Below, piece after piece: positions 35,158 through 44,923 of a stretch of DNA of 64,000 nt; the first letter of the stretch is position 1, and each line of letters starts with the position of its first letter. The stretch comes from Aureobasidium sp. EXF-3400 (Eukaryota > Ascomycota > Dothideomycetes > Dothideales > Saccotheciaceae). Under the pieces are notes generated by a model, which was not told the DNA's origin, made no database searches, and saw nothing but the letters and a program-made list of their open reading frames with translations. The stretch lies in NCBI GenBank assembly GCA_024195585.1, contig SWBL01000275.1, positions 1-64,000 on the forward strand. The letters are read 5' to 3'. The position numbers and the translations under genes are program-made.

Positions 35158-36956
35158 ATGGCGCAAACAACCACCATATACGAATCTCCTTACCCGGATA
35201 TGCTCATACCAACTGATATGTCCATGTCGCAGTATATGGTCCGCAGCAACCCAGATGACGTTGCTGATGACAAGGTTATCTTTTCAGACCTCGAGGAGCC
35301 GCACGATTCGGTGACATATGCTGGACTACGTGAAGACACCGCAAAAAATGCTGCTTGGCTGCAGAGTATAGGCTTGCAACCTGGAGACACCGTGGCAATG
35401 TATGCAACAAACAGTGTCGCCTGGATCATGGCAGCCCATGCCGTGGTCTGGGCTGGAGGCGTTCTTGCTGGCATCAATGCAGTCGTTTCCGAATTCGAAC
35501 TCCCGCATTACCTCTCTGTAGCAAAACCCAAGTTTGTCTTTGTCGATCCGAACCTGCGCTCACGCGTGGACGCTGCGTTCCGCGAACTTTCCACTCAACC
35601 ACAAAGGGTAATCGAACTCGGCACCACGCGCGGCCAAGGGTTCCCAAGCAACGTGCCTCATCAGCAACCCATACCACCGTACGCTGTTCCTGGAGATAAC
35701 CGTAACGTGCCAGCGGTCTTGCTTTTCAGCTCGGGTATGAGATGTTTCGATTGTTTAAGTGCATCTGTCATTGACTCATCGCTGCAGGAACCACTGGAAA
35801 ACCGAAGGGCGTGCTTCTCAGCCATCATAACATGATTGGGCATCTTCTTGGGCCTCGCAGCGGCAGTTACGAAACGATGGGCCACCACACCGTAGAAGTG
35901 TTCTACCCGCCACTGGCGCACATGTTCGGAATCGTGGGCGCTGTCTACCCTGGAGCTTGGAATGGCTCCCACACTGTCCTCATGCGACAATTTGACTATC
36001 GCAAGTGGATAAGCGCTTGCGCAAGGGTCAGAGCAACAGTGTTGAAATCTGTGCCCGCGATTGCAGTAATGATTACTAAGGATCCAGAGGTCCTCAGCGG
36101 CAGACTCGATCTCACAAGCGTCCAGCATTTAATGTGCGCAGGGGCTGCATTACAGCACGAGGTTGTTGCATCTCTACAGCAACTTCTTCAGGGAGTGAGT
36201 ATCATTCAGGGTTTTGGAATGAGTGAGACTGCTCTTTCCTTCTTGCGCCCACACAGGTCGGTGGAGAAACGTGGCAGTGTTGGAAAGCCATTCCCCAGTG
36301 TGAAGCTCCGAATTGTGGATGATCAGTATCGAGATGTCCCTCGCAACACACCCGGACAAGCACTCGTAAAAGGCCCAACTGTCTTCATGGGATACCGCGA
36401 CAACGAGGCCGCAACGAAGGAGAGCTTCCGCGATGGTTGGCTCTGTACAGGCGACGTCATAACCATCGACGAGGACAATTTTCTCTGGTTCAAAGACCGA
36501 AAGAAGGAGATGATCAAGTACAAGGGCAATCAAGTCGCACCTGCGGAGCTCGAAGATCTTCTGAACTCACACCCCGACGTCGCTGAAGCTGGTGTGTGCG
36601 CTGCTTGGGACAAAGACAATCAGACAGAGGTATGTCAAATAACGATTCCGGGACAAGGAATAGTCAAAGTTCCCAAGCCAATGTGGAGTATCTGCTAACT
36701 CTTGCTTGTATCGAAAAAGATTCCGACCGCTTATGTTGTACTAAACCCGACCAAGAAGCATACAGACACAAGCATGATTCTCGCGGACATACGGAAATTC
36801 GTCGACACGCGTGTTACTGGCTACAAAAAACTCCGTGGTGGCGTACATACTATTGCGACACTTCCCAGAAACCCTACAGGCAAGCTTGTGCGTGGAGAGC
36901 TTCCTGCACGCAAAGAAATGGAAAAGGCATTTGCTGCCCCAAAGGCGAAGTTGTAG
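35158..36956 (+). CDS. Peroxisomal acyl-CoA (4-coumarate-CoA-type) ligase
   Basis: Three exons (35158-35734, 35788-36629, 36720-36956), 551 residues. Adenylate-forming enzyme that activates a carboxylic acid to its CoA thioester through an acyl-AMP. The AMP-binding loop LLFSSGTTGKPKGV is created across intron 1. The hinge GWLCTGDV, the FKDRKKEMIKYKGNQVAPAELE segment and the C-terminal lysine in RNPTGKLVRGEL are all intact. The protein ends in AKL, a type-1 peroxisomal signal. The upstream ATG-less extension to 35068 is not needed. Substrate unknown; 4CL-like family members take cinnamic, fatty or polyketide acids. Its promoter carries both motifs shared in this locus. Confidence 0.92.
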
Positions 36957-37686
36957 TCCAATGCTAGACATCTGGTCAAGGTGGAGGGGTATCCCTTGAC
37001 CGGTTACCATGTTCAATTGATATTCTTGATACTCCTCGAGGTTCATGGCCTACTGCAAGACTCTCTACTTTCGGCAGCTCACTTTTCTTTTTGAAAATAC
37101 AACAAAGACGAGAACTTGCAATGGCATTGTTTTGCTGCCATACAAGCGGACACTAGCACGAGAATGATAAGCATACAGAGCATAAAGTAGGAGGATAGCA
37201 TTCTCTGGAATCACAAGATGCTAGTACCTCGCCACCTGTCACAACGTCAATGGTAGTCTCACCTTCTGCCACTCTTCGAATTGTGTGCTCCGTTAACAAG
37301 TCAGGCGAGTTTCCTTTGTGGTCACTGAGAGACCCGTACTTCGACTGCACTCCGGGGTCATTGCCCAGAAGATTCGGCAGATCGCGATAGGTCCATGTCC
37401 AAGTAACGACGACGTGAATGCCTTTGATGTTGTTAACAATAGCTCGTTAGTCTTCTAGTGGTACAGCAGTGCCTCGAATAGCATTCTATATTACCCGCAG
37501 CATTAACACTTTTGGATCAAAGCCTCTTCCACTTGTGAGGATATATTGGCAATTTTGCCTACACCAGTAATCACAAGAGTTTGCATGATACCGATCAACG
37601 GGTATCTGTGCATGTCCATGCAAGGTGCGCTTACTATTTTGAATAAAATTTTCCACCTCGGCCTGCAAGTTTACGGCAAAAGAAGC

Positions 37687-37699
37687 GCTGATTCAGTGC
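37687..37699. promoter_or_regulatory. GCTGATTCAGTGC motif
   Basis: AP-1-like site 425 bp before the nitronate monooxygenase ATG; nearly the same as the sites at 34949, 37877 and 32013. Confidence 0.45.
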
Positions 37700-37876
37700 C
37701 TCAAATTCTTCTTGAGCCCCTGCAGAAGACGCCAGAGGAGGCCTGGCTCGTTCCATCCCGAGCGGTCGGAAACCGAGAGCAAAAGTGATCAGTGCTCTAT
37801 CCTACCGTGGTGTACCCCGCACAAGATGCCAGTCGAAGCACGGCTTGGCTGCATCTGGTGGATCGGGTGGGGGAGC

Positions 37877-37890
37877 CACTGATTCAGTGC
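37877..37890. promoter_or_regulatory. CACTGATTCAGTG palindrome
   Basis: A perfect 13-bp palindrome around a central T (CACTGA-T-TCAGTG), 235 bp before the nitronate monooxygenase ATG. It is the most symmetric member of the motif set and is compatible with a dimeric bZIP. Confidence 0.55.
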
Positions 37891-37945
37891 TATGACCTTT
37901 ACACATATCGCCAGCAGAAGCACGGCCTGAGACTGTTCTAGGAAT

Positions 37946-37965
37946 CCGGAATTCTGACATTCCGG
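37946..37965. promoter_or_regulatory. CCGGAAT-N6-ATTCCGG inverted repeat
   Basis: Perfect 7-bp arms with a 6-base spacer, about 150 bp before the nitronate monooxygenase ATG. Inverted CGG half-sites with a 6- to 12-base gap are typical targets of Zn2Cys6 dimers. Confidence 0.55.
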
Positions 37966-38111
37966 GACAAATTTATAACACGAAGGATCCGATTCTTGTA
38001 TTCCATGTATAACCCTCTGAATTTTTGCACCTATCAACTTTTTGCCATCTCAATTCATCGCCAAACGTACTGGGTTTAAATTTCGCAGCGCAACCAAAAT
38101 TCATAAGCATC

Positions 38112-39292
38112 ATGGCGCTCTCTCGTAAGAATCATCACCTCGGTTGATCTGAGTATCGCTGTTCCTCGCGACTGACTGTGCTCCCCCAGAAATTTTGAGG
38201 ACACCGTCCACCGATATCCTGGGCGTCAAACATCCTATTATGCTCGCTGGAATGAATCAGGTGTCAAGCCCGGAGCTGTGTGCTGCTGTCACAAATGCTG
38301 GTGGCTTCGGTGTTATCGGCGGTGGCACTTACACACCGGAGCAAATGGCAGCTCAAATTGACGACACCCGAGCCCTTCTGGACGACAAGAACGCGCCATT
38401 TGGAGTAGATCTACTCATCCCAAAAGTTGGTGGAGGTGCCAGAGCGACAAAGTAAGAATAGCATGCATTGCGATTATGCTTCAGGATGTTGGCTGACAAG
38501 ACTAGTTACGATTACCTCAAGGGTAACTTGGACAAGCTCATCGATATTATCATCGACAGGAAAGTGGCACTTTTTGTCTGTGCCGTCGGTTTGGCTCCGG
38601 CGCATGTGGTGAAGCGTCTCCATGAGGGAGGAGTACTGTACATGAACATGGCTGGAGCACCAAAGCATGCAGTAGCAGCCGCTAGAAACGGTGCTGATTT
38701 CGTTTGCGCGACTGGCAATGAAGCTGGAGGTCACACTGGCGAAATTCCCACCATGGTCCTGATCCCAGCCGTCTACGAAGCCATTAAGGGCATCAAAAGT
38801 CCTTATACTGGCAAGCAAGTCGAACTGGTCGCAGGAGGTGGCTTGTACAATGGCCGATCGGTTGCGGCTGCTTTGTCGCTCGGGGCTAGCGCAGTATGGA
38901 TTGGTACAAGATTCATCTTGAGCAAAGAGTCAGGAGCATCCAAATTCCACAAGGAAGAGCTCTTGAAAGCCGGCCATGGTGACGTCGTCAGGTCGACTAT
39001 CTTTACCGGAAGACCACTGCACTCCAAAGCCACCCCGTACTTGCGCAGATGGGAGGAGGACCGACGTGTCGAGATGTTGGCGCTCCAGGACAAAGGAATC
39101 ATACCAGTGCACCATGACCTTGAAAAGCACCCTGACGACGAAGAAGTACTGGATGGGCAGATACCCATTCTCATGGGAAAAGTAGCGCCAATGGTCAGAG
39201 AAGACTTGCCTGCAAGGGTCATTGTTGAGACACTCGTGACAGAAGCAGACGCCGTACTGAAGGAGCAGCAGAAATTCATCGCCAAACTATGA
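38112..39292 (+). CDS. Peroxisomal nitronate monooxygenase (2-nitropropane dioxygenase family)
   Basis: Three exons (38112-38124, 38190-38451, 38506-39292), 353 residues; the first exon is only 13 nt. FMN-dependent TIM-barrel enzyme. Visible motifs are KHPIMLAGMNQVSSPEL, NAGGFGVIGGG, the GNEAGGHTGEIPTMVLIP segment with the active-site His, and the FMN-phosphate loops VAGGGLYNGRSVAAALSLGA and VWIGTRF. The C-terminus is AKL, a peroxisomal signal. Family members oxidise alkyl nitronates such as propionate-3-nitronate, but related proteins have other flavin roles. Its promoter carries three copies or variants of the motifs shared with the hydratase and ligase genes. Confidence 0.9.
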
Positions 39293-39522
39293 TAGAACCA
39301 AGAATAAAGCATCAATATGAGGTCTGCAGACTTGATTTCAGTGATGTCAATAATTGAATGCACAACTTGTCTCTTTTCCCATCGTTTACTCTGAGATAAC
39401 AGACTGTTCTGAGCATAGAACAATCCACTGGTAGAGTAGCAATTACCGGGGTACGAGTCACCAAAGGCAACAAGGTAGAGACTGTTCCAGTTGACATCGC
39501 AAACGATAGCCTGCTGCAGGAC

Positions 39523-39903
39523 ATGCTTGATCTTGCAGTCGAGGTGAGGGGTACCCTTTGGTCCAACAATGATGATGACCCCTTTCCCGTGATCCTGCCC
39601 ATGCTGGGATGCATGGGTACTTCCGAGTCATCTTCTGTCACGGAGTCTGGTTGTTACAGCATCTATCCCCATGGCTATGTCTCCTCACGTATCATGCGTC
39701 TCTCCCGTCAGGATGATGGAAACGGAAGTCTGGACGTCAAAGGCATACCTGTCTGTGTCTCAGCCACAATCATGGACGGCATCGTGCTTGCTCTGACGCC
39801 AAATCACCACAGGTGCAACTACCGCTCCGCTGTCGCCTTTGGCTAAGCACAAGCTGTCGAAGACGAAGCCGAGCGCATCTATAGAAGGGTCGCAGCAGCC
39901 CCT
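39523..39903 (+). pseudogene. Remnant of FMN-binding split-barrel protein
   Basis: The frame DPFPVILPMLGCMG, then YPHGYVSSRIMRLSR, then PVCVSATIMDGIVLALTP and NYRSAVAFG follows the order of fungal flavin-nucleotide-binding (pyridoxamine-oxidase-like) proteins. A TAA at 39844 stands where these have Tyr (FG-stop-A), and the expected downstream VEDEAE continues in the same frame. The N-terminal segment before it is out of frame and the C-terminal part is not recognisable. I read this as a decayed gene, about 230 bp after the nitronate monooxygenase. Confidence 0.55.
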
Positions 39904-40869
39904 TGCCACCATAAGTTGGACCTTCCTAAGCCTGAGCGGTGACTAAGAAGATCGATGACCGCAAGGTTCCCCGTCACGACTTGACTTTGCGTCTCGAGCT
40001 CGGGAATAATTGCTCGGGTTGGGATGTTCTAAGTCAGTTTGCCTTGGGCAATCAGGACACTTGTAGCTGCAGCTGTAAAGGTCTTCGTCACAGTTTCGAT
40101 GGGAAGTTCTGTGCTGCGGGTGACAGGTCTCTAGAGCTCAGGCGATAGGTGATTTTGCTCTAATATGAGACAGCGACTGAGATGCCTGGTGTCCCTGCAA
40201 CGCGGCAAATGCTTTCTATGACGGGCTCAAGATCTTTCAGGCACTTCTAGAGATCAACCGTGTTTATTGAGGAACAGTCCATGCTGTGTTGAGAAACAGC
40301 AAAGAACAAACATATTCACTTCGGAGAAGTCAGATGTCGAATCAGGAATGAAAGAAGGGACACATAGGTAGATGTAACATTACCTGCACGTACACATCCA
40401 TGGAAGGGTTTTGTTCTTCTCAGACATACAATCATAATCACATGCGTTTATCGCCGACTTGGCCGATGTCGAATTCGGCCGAGTCATCTACCACCACCAT
40501 CTCAAGCACGCTGAGAGAGATAATCCGGCGATCGACCAGATACATCGCTCAGTCCGGTCTCTTTTCTTTTCTTTTTTCTCTTTTTTCTTTGGGATGAGGG
40601 CCTTCCACTCGTGGGCTTACCATACCCTCTGAGGGTCGACACCCAATTGGGCTACCCGCGGACCCTCTTACGACCATCCCGGGTGGCAAGCTTGGTAAGA
40701 TTATCGTCCTCAACTATATTCCTTGATTACCTAGTCTAGCCACTCTAAAGAAAGCCTCAACGCTTTGGATGCGAAATTTCGAGATGATTTCTGCTTGAAT
40801 AGAGTATATCTCATGTGCGGTATATATCAAACAGAAGATGGCAAGCCCTACGTCCTACTATTGGTATCC
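39904..40869. other. Intergenic region with T-rich tract
   Basis: Nearly 1 kb with no supported gene. It includes decayed sequence after the split-barrel remnant, a T/C-rich tract at about 40558-40592, and the boundary between the peroxisomal locus and the RiPP-like locus. Confidence 0.5.
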
Positions 40870-41231
40870 TTAGGAACTCTCTAGCAAGGATCTCTTGGTG
40901 GCATCCTCGACGTTGGGGTTCTTTCCATAGAACCACCCACTGCGCGTTGCATAGTTGTCAACATCGGTTCCTGCCTCAGCTCTACCCAGCAGGGATCTCT
41001 TGGTGGCATCCTCGACGTTGGGGTTCTTTCCATAGAACCACCCACTGCGCGTTGCATAGTTGTCAACATCAGTTCCTGCGTCTCCTCGGTCCTGTCTGCA
41101 ACATCAGTTCAGTACTCTTGAGCTCAGTGATAGACGCAGACCTTGAGAATGATTGCCTCAGGAGCTGAGACCGGAGCTGCTACAGTAAGGAGTGGCAATA
41201 GACCTGCGAGGAGAAGAGTAGAAGCCTTCAT
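40870..41231 (-). CDS. Kex2-processed repeat precursor, candidate dikaritin-type RiPP precursor
   Basis: Predicted two-exon gene: 41231-41142 and 41091-40870, 103 residues. Exon 1 encodes a signal peptide (MKASTLLLAGLLPLLTVAAP). After a 50-nt phase-0 intron (GTCTGC donor, GACAG acceptor) comes a 35-residue unit present twice, each with NYATRSGWFYGKNP and ending in ...DATKRSLL, so each carries a Lys-Arg Kex2-type site; an AEA tripeptide between the copies suits dipeptidyl trimming. This matches UstA-type precursors in outline: signal peptide, repeated Tyr-containing cores, KR sites. Three UstYa-family genes follow within 5 kb. The donor is not the usual consensus, and only this reading frame makes a coherent product, so the splice is the weakest part. 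Confidence 0.7.
40882..41076 (-). repeat. Tandem 105-bp repeat within the precursor gene
   Basis: Two direct copies in the coding frame: 41076-40972 (105 nt) and 40971-40882 (90 nt, truncated at its end). They differ at only about four positions, mostly third-base or in the last codons, implying a recent duplication or homogenisation. Confidence 0.9.
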
Positions 41232-41927
41232 GTTCAGCAACTAGGGACGATTTGAGATTTGGTGTAGACGATTGAGAAGGTGGATGAGGTACAGTCTTGA
41301 CATACTAGTGTTACAGGCCAATATTTATAGTCACGGTGGTTGCGCAAACAAGAAGTGCTGCACACATGTTCAAGGTTCACGTACAACCTTCGCAATCAAT
41401 GCTAGACTCAAGAGAGTTGCGGCATTTTTGCCAGCGAATAGAACTGGAGTCCGATACTCAACTCTTAGGCTTGGGTGCACCTGGTGTGTTGGTGGGGACC
41501 AAAGGGAATGTTGAACGCCACAAAATGTGCAGCTCTCAGATGGAATTCGATAGAGTATCGTATCCAAATCCTTCAGGCCCTCTAAGCGCAACGAGGCCCA
41601 GCCCACGATCGTAAATCAGCCTGACTCTCCTTTCAGAATTGCCGCTCCTTATCTGCAAGGTATGCAACTAGTGCGTAGAGACAGATAAGAAGAATTTGAC
41701 TTCAATAATATTCTGCTTGGACAGTTGCGTCTGATCTATCCGACTTGGACGTTCTTATCTCGCTACATGCTATTGCATTACGAAACAGTTCACGTAAGAG
41801 ACTTCTTTTGATAGGAAACAACGACAAAGATACGGCAAAGAGACTTCGAAAGCACTCAGTGTACATAAGCAGGAACAAGTCTGGCCCAGGATCCACAAAG
41901 TCGTTTTCAGGTTCAAATCAGACCGTC
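41232..41927. promoter_or_regulatory. Divergent promoter of precursor and first UstYa gene
   Basis: About 700 bp between the leftward precursor gene and the rightward UstYa-like gene, a placement that would allow co-regulation. Includes the TATA-like box listed separately. No other feature was recognised. Confidence 0.5.
41322..41329 (-). promoter_or_regulatory. TATA box of the precursor gene
   Basis: TATAAATA on the minus strand, 91 bp before the precursor ATG. Distance and sequence suit a strongly expressed secreted-peptide gene. Confidence 0.45.
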
Positions 41928-42922
41928 ATGAATCTCTCTCATTACAAGCTCCTCAAAACTGGACACCAATTGGCAGACGAACAATTGGTAACCGATTCTT
42001 GTTCTAGCAGTCGATTGATCTCAATCTGGTGCGGTCCCTGGCTGCTGTCTCTCAGTTGGGTCGCCAGTATCATCATCGTTGCTGCCTCGGCATTTGCGTT
42101 AGCATCAGCCAGATGTGCAACATATAACGATATGTGCATTGATAGTGCTTGGGGTGAGTGACTTGATGTCGTGGAATCTGTGAGCATCCTCTAAAAGCAG
42201 TCTAGATCATATGAAAGCCAATGTCGTTTATGAACCTCAAGTATTCAACCCGCATTTCGAGGGCCCCTTATCCAAATATATGGGCGAACCAGGCCCTGCG
42301 CTGGATCATCATTGGTACCAGCTTTCGAAAAGTGAGTCATGATTCGAGCGCACCGCCGTACCACCTGCTGATGTGATAGTGTTCAACTTTGGTGTTGATA
42401 GAAGCTCGCTTCTGAAGATAAACAAGACCGGAGCAGCTGCTGAATTCCCTGGAACCGGAAAATATCAAGCATCGTTGATGGCATTCCATCAACTGCATTG
42501 TCTAGTGCGTTTAGAACAGGGCATCACGACTCTGAGGCGAGAGCTGATAGCATTAGAATTATGTTAGGATGTACTCCAACCAAACTTACTACGAGAAGAT
42601 CGATTTTGACATGCAGGTAGAGAATCCGGACAAAAGAAGAAAGCACAAAGGTGCTCCTCAATCTCTCCACTTTTTGATGTAGGCTAATTCGTCTTCTTCT
42701 ACAGATCATTGTATTGAACAGATCAGGCGAAGTCTGATGTGTACGCCAGATCTGAACATCTACAGCTATCACTGGGTCTCGTATGGGGATCGACCTGAAG
42801 CTGATCTTCACACTGTGCACAAGAGATGCATTAATTGGGATCAGTTCTATCAGTGGTCGGTTGATAATACTTACCACTCAGCGCCACTATTGAAACCGGC
42901 CAAGGAGTCTCTGAGTGTGTGA
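41928..42922 (+). CDS. UstYa family (DUF3328) oxidase-like protein 1
   Basis: Five exons (41928-42153, 42206-42331, 42380-42504, 42557-42650, 42705-42922), 262 residues; every junction keeps frame and rebuilds family motifs. One membrane segment lies near residues 35-60 (LSLSWVASIIIVAASAFAL). The two HxxHC motifs are intact: FHQLHCLNYVRM and HKDHCIEQIRRSLMC, followed by the usual HKRC near the C-terminus. UstYa proteins oxidatively cyclise Tyr-containing RiPP peptides or modify NRPS products in the secretory pathway. It diverges from the repeat-precursor gene. Which step it catalyses is unknown. Confidence 0.88.
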
Positions 42923-43282
42923 TATGGATGTCATAGACCATAGTGGTTCTGCTTGATTCTGGGCCATCGAAGTTGCTCCTGAGATCGTATTCATAGTTAG
43001 TGTTAGCTATCTAACATATGATGAGCCAGAAGTACACGTCCTCATGAGATGTTGTTTGCTTTGTGACTGAAGGAAGAACCCATCTGTCTGGTTGAGATCA
43101 GGACGCATACTATGATACTGCACCGGTCCTGCAGTTCATGTTCATTTTGGATGCGCAAGGAGAAATCCGTTGATTACATTGCGCGGTGCAAGTGACCCAT
43201 ACAGCTACAAAGACAAAACGATAATTTGAACCTGGGCCCTGAGGATTGGTACATACTCTATGGGATTCAGCCTTGGGAGATT
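42923..43282. other. Convergent 3' region between two UstYa genes
   Basis: Space between the stop codons of UstYa-like genes 1 and 2. No gene or repeat seen. Confidence 0.5.
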
Positions 43283-44200
43283 TCAAGAAGACCACGAAGT
43301 AGACTTTGGCTTCATACTCAGGTTGAACGCCATAGCATGATGTTCCAGACCCCATTGACGCACAGCTTCGAAGTCGCGACAAACGTGGAGTACTTTGCCC
43401 ACTTCCTTAATCGACTGAGCTTCTTCGTCCCATATGAAAGGATAGGGTGTGAGGTCGGACGCGCACATGAGACTTTGACGCAGCGAGTCGATGCAGTGAT
43501 CAATATGCTCAATGCCCATAAGCTCATGAGTAGGGTCGGCCCGTTCTGTCGCCCAAATCCTCTTGCGTATCATGTTCTAGAAAGAAGTCAAGGATCAGTT
43601 GCATGATCGGAGTCGAAGGACTTCACAAAACATACCAGACAATGCAGCTGATGGAAGACATCAAGACTCACAGCGAAATAGCCATCGTCTTCGGGTATCT
43701 CGACGGTATCGTTGACCAAGTGCCGTGCATCAGAATATGCAACCCTGCTGACGCCGACTACAGTCTCTGAGTTACGATCCGCTTGGCAAGATGCCACTCC
43801 AACTTACAAGAGTACAGATCCTTCCAGGCTTGATCCTTGACAGGGTCAGGAACGCCCTGGTACTCGCTTAGTTCTGTCTCAAACCCGGTCACGAATAGCT
43901 GGTTCACTTTGCTGTCGGAGAGGGCGTATGCAGGTGCTAGTAATGCATGTCAGGATTCGGTCGTAGCTAGTTGGATACTACCTTAAGCTCACTGTAGACC
44001 TCTACGAGGTTGGATGGAATCTGCGTGGTACTCCAGTGGTGATAACTGAATGAAAGTATGATAGCTCCCTGGATGAACAGCAGAGCGAGAAGACCTTTTT
44101 TGCTGTCAAGCCACCAAGAGCGAGTGCGTCTATCGTAGTTTTCATGCTTGATGAAGGGCTCGGCATCGTCGCCGACGTGATCAAAATTGCAGGAAGGCAT
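43283..44200 (-). CDS. UstYa family (DUF3328) oxidase-like protein 2
   Basis: Four exons (44200-43993, 43936-43808, 43757-43636, 43576-43283), 250 residues. A cytosolic N-terminus of about 35 residues precedes a membrane segment (GLLALLFIQGAIILSFSY). Splicing rebuilds VEVYTPAYA, DLYSFGVSRV, LDVFHQLHCLNMIRK and EHIDHCIDSLRQSLMC, so both HxxHC motifs are present, and the CRDF element follows. It converges with UstYa-like 1. Divergence from its two neighbours is high outside the motifs, so the three are old paralogues rather than recent copies. Confidence 0.88.
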
Positions 44201-44923
44201 AACTCAGCGCGCACTAAAATTGTTGTTGACCAAATCGTAGTGGCATGCTCGATGACTAGTCGGGCATGACAGCTTCTTCAGTCATTGAAGACCTGACATC
44301 GACTCGGTCTCACACTAGCTTGCTTTCGATACTTTCGGTGGACACTCAGAAAGAGCCTTCAATAGTGCCATATAGGGGGCATCGCATCCGAAAGGACTAA
44401 GGATCACCTTCCTCTTGTGTCTTCAATAACCGATCTGGATACGAGCAATGATAGCGAGACGTTGCCTGATAACATTATGTCAGGGCTAGATAGCCGAGTG
44501 AACTCTATCAAGGAGATGCAACAACATCAAGTAGGAAGTCTCATGGTAAAGATCTAGTTGCCGGAAATCGTAACCGCAAATGCGTTGTGCAGCAGGTCTC
44601 AATATCCTGATCCTTATCAAGCTGTCTACGGCCGGATGTATGAGCCTGTGCTATCTCTATTGATGGCACGAGAACAGTTCACTTATGGACACCATGGAAA
44701 TTCCATTATCTAGAGATAGCTCACCGAAACCTAGACCTAGTCGTTTATATTTTGGGATGTGATCGATGGCCCACGCAGTGTAACCATTGATGAACATAAT
44801 TAAGTGCGACATCGGGGATTCAATATCTGATGTTGCAGCTTGATCTCATCGTGAAGCAAAGTATCTTCCTGTTCTGACCCTTCACTCACAGCGTTCCTCA
44901 CTAGCCATGTATATCAGTGAAAC
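44201..44923. other. Intergenic region
   Basis: About 720 bp holding the promoter of UstYa-like 2 and the 3' UTR of UstYa-like 3. No gene supported. Confidence 0.5.

Larger units (their letters stand above)
36957..38111. other. Intergenic region, promoter of the nitronate monooxygenase gene
   Basis: About 1.15 kb with no supported gene. It holds the ligase 3' UTR on the left and three regulatory-looking motifs in its right half (listed separately). Confidence 0.5.

Noticed and set aside
40558..40592. T-rich tract as a possible transposon tail
   Set aside because: No terminal repeats, target-site duplication or transposase fragment around it.
40881..41069. Minus-strand repeat frame rich in Met, Thr and Arg (62 residues)
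   Set aside because: Same repeat as the precursor in another frame; it has no KR sites and cannot be reached in frame from the signal-peptide exon by the splice that gives the coherent repeat.
40882..41076. CRISPR-like tandem repeat
   Set aside because: Two adjacent copies with no spacers, inside a coding frame of a eukaryotic genome.
41870..41930. tRNA-like T-loop string GGTTCAAATC near 41910
   Set aside because: No matching acceptor stem, D-arm or anticodon arm could be folded around it.
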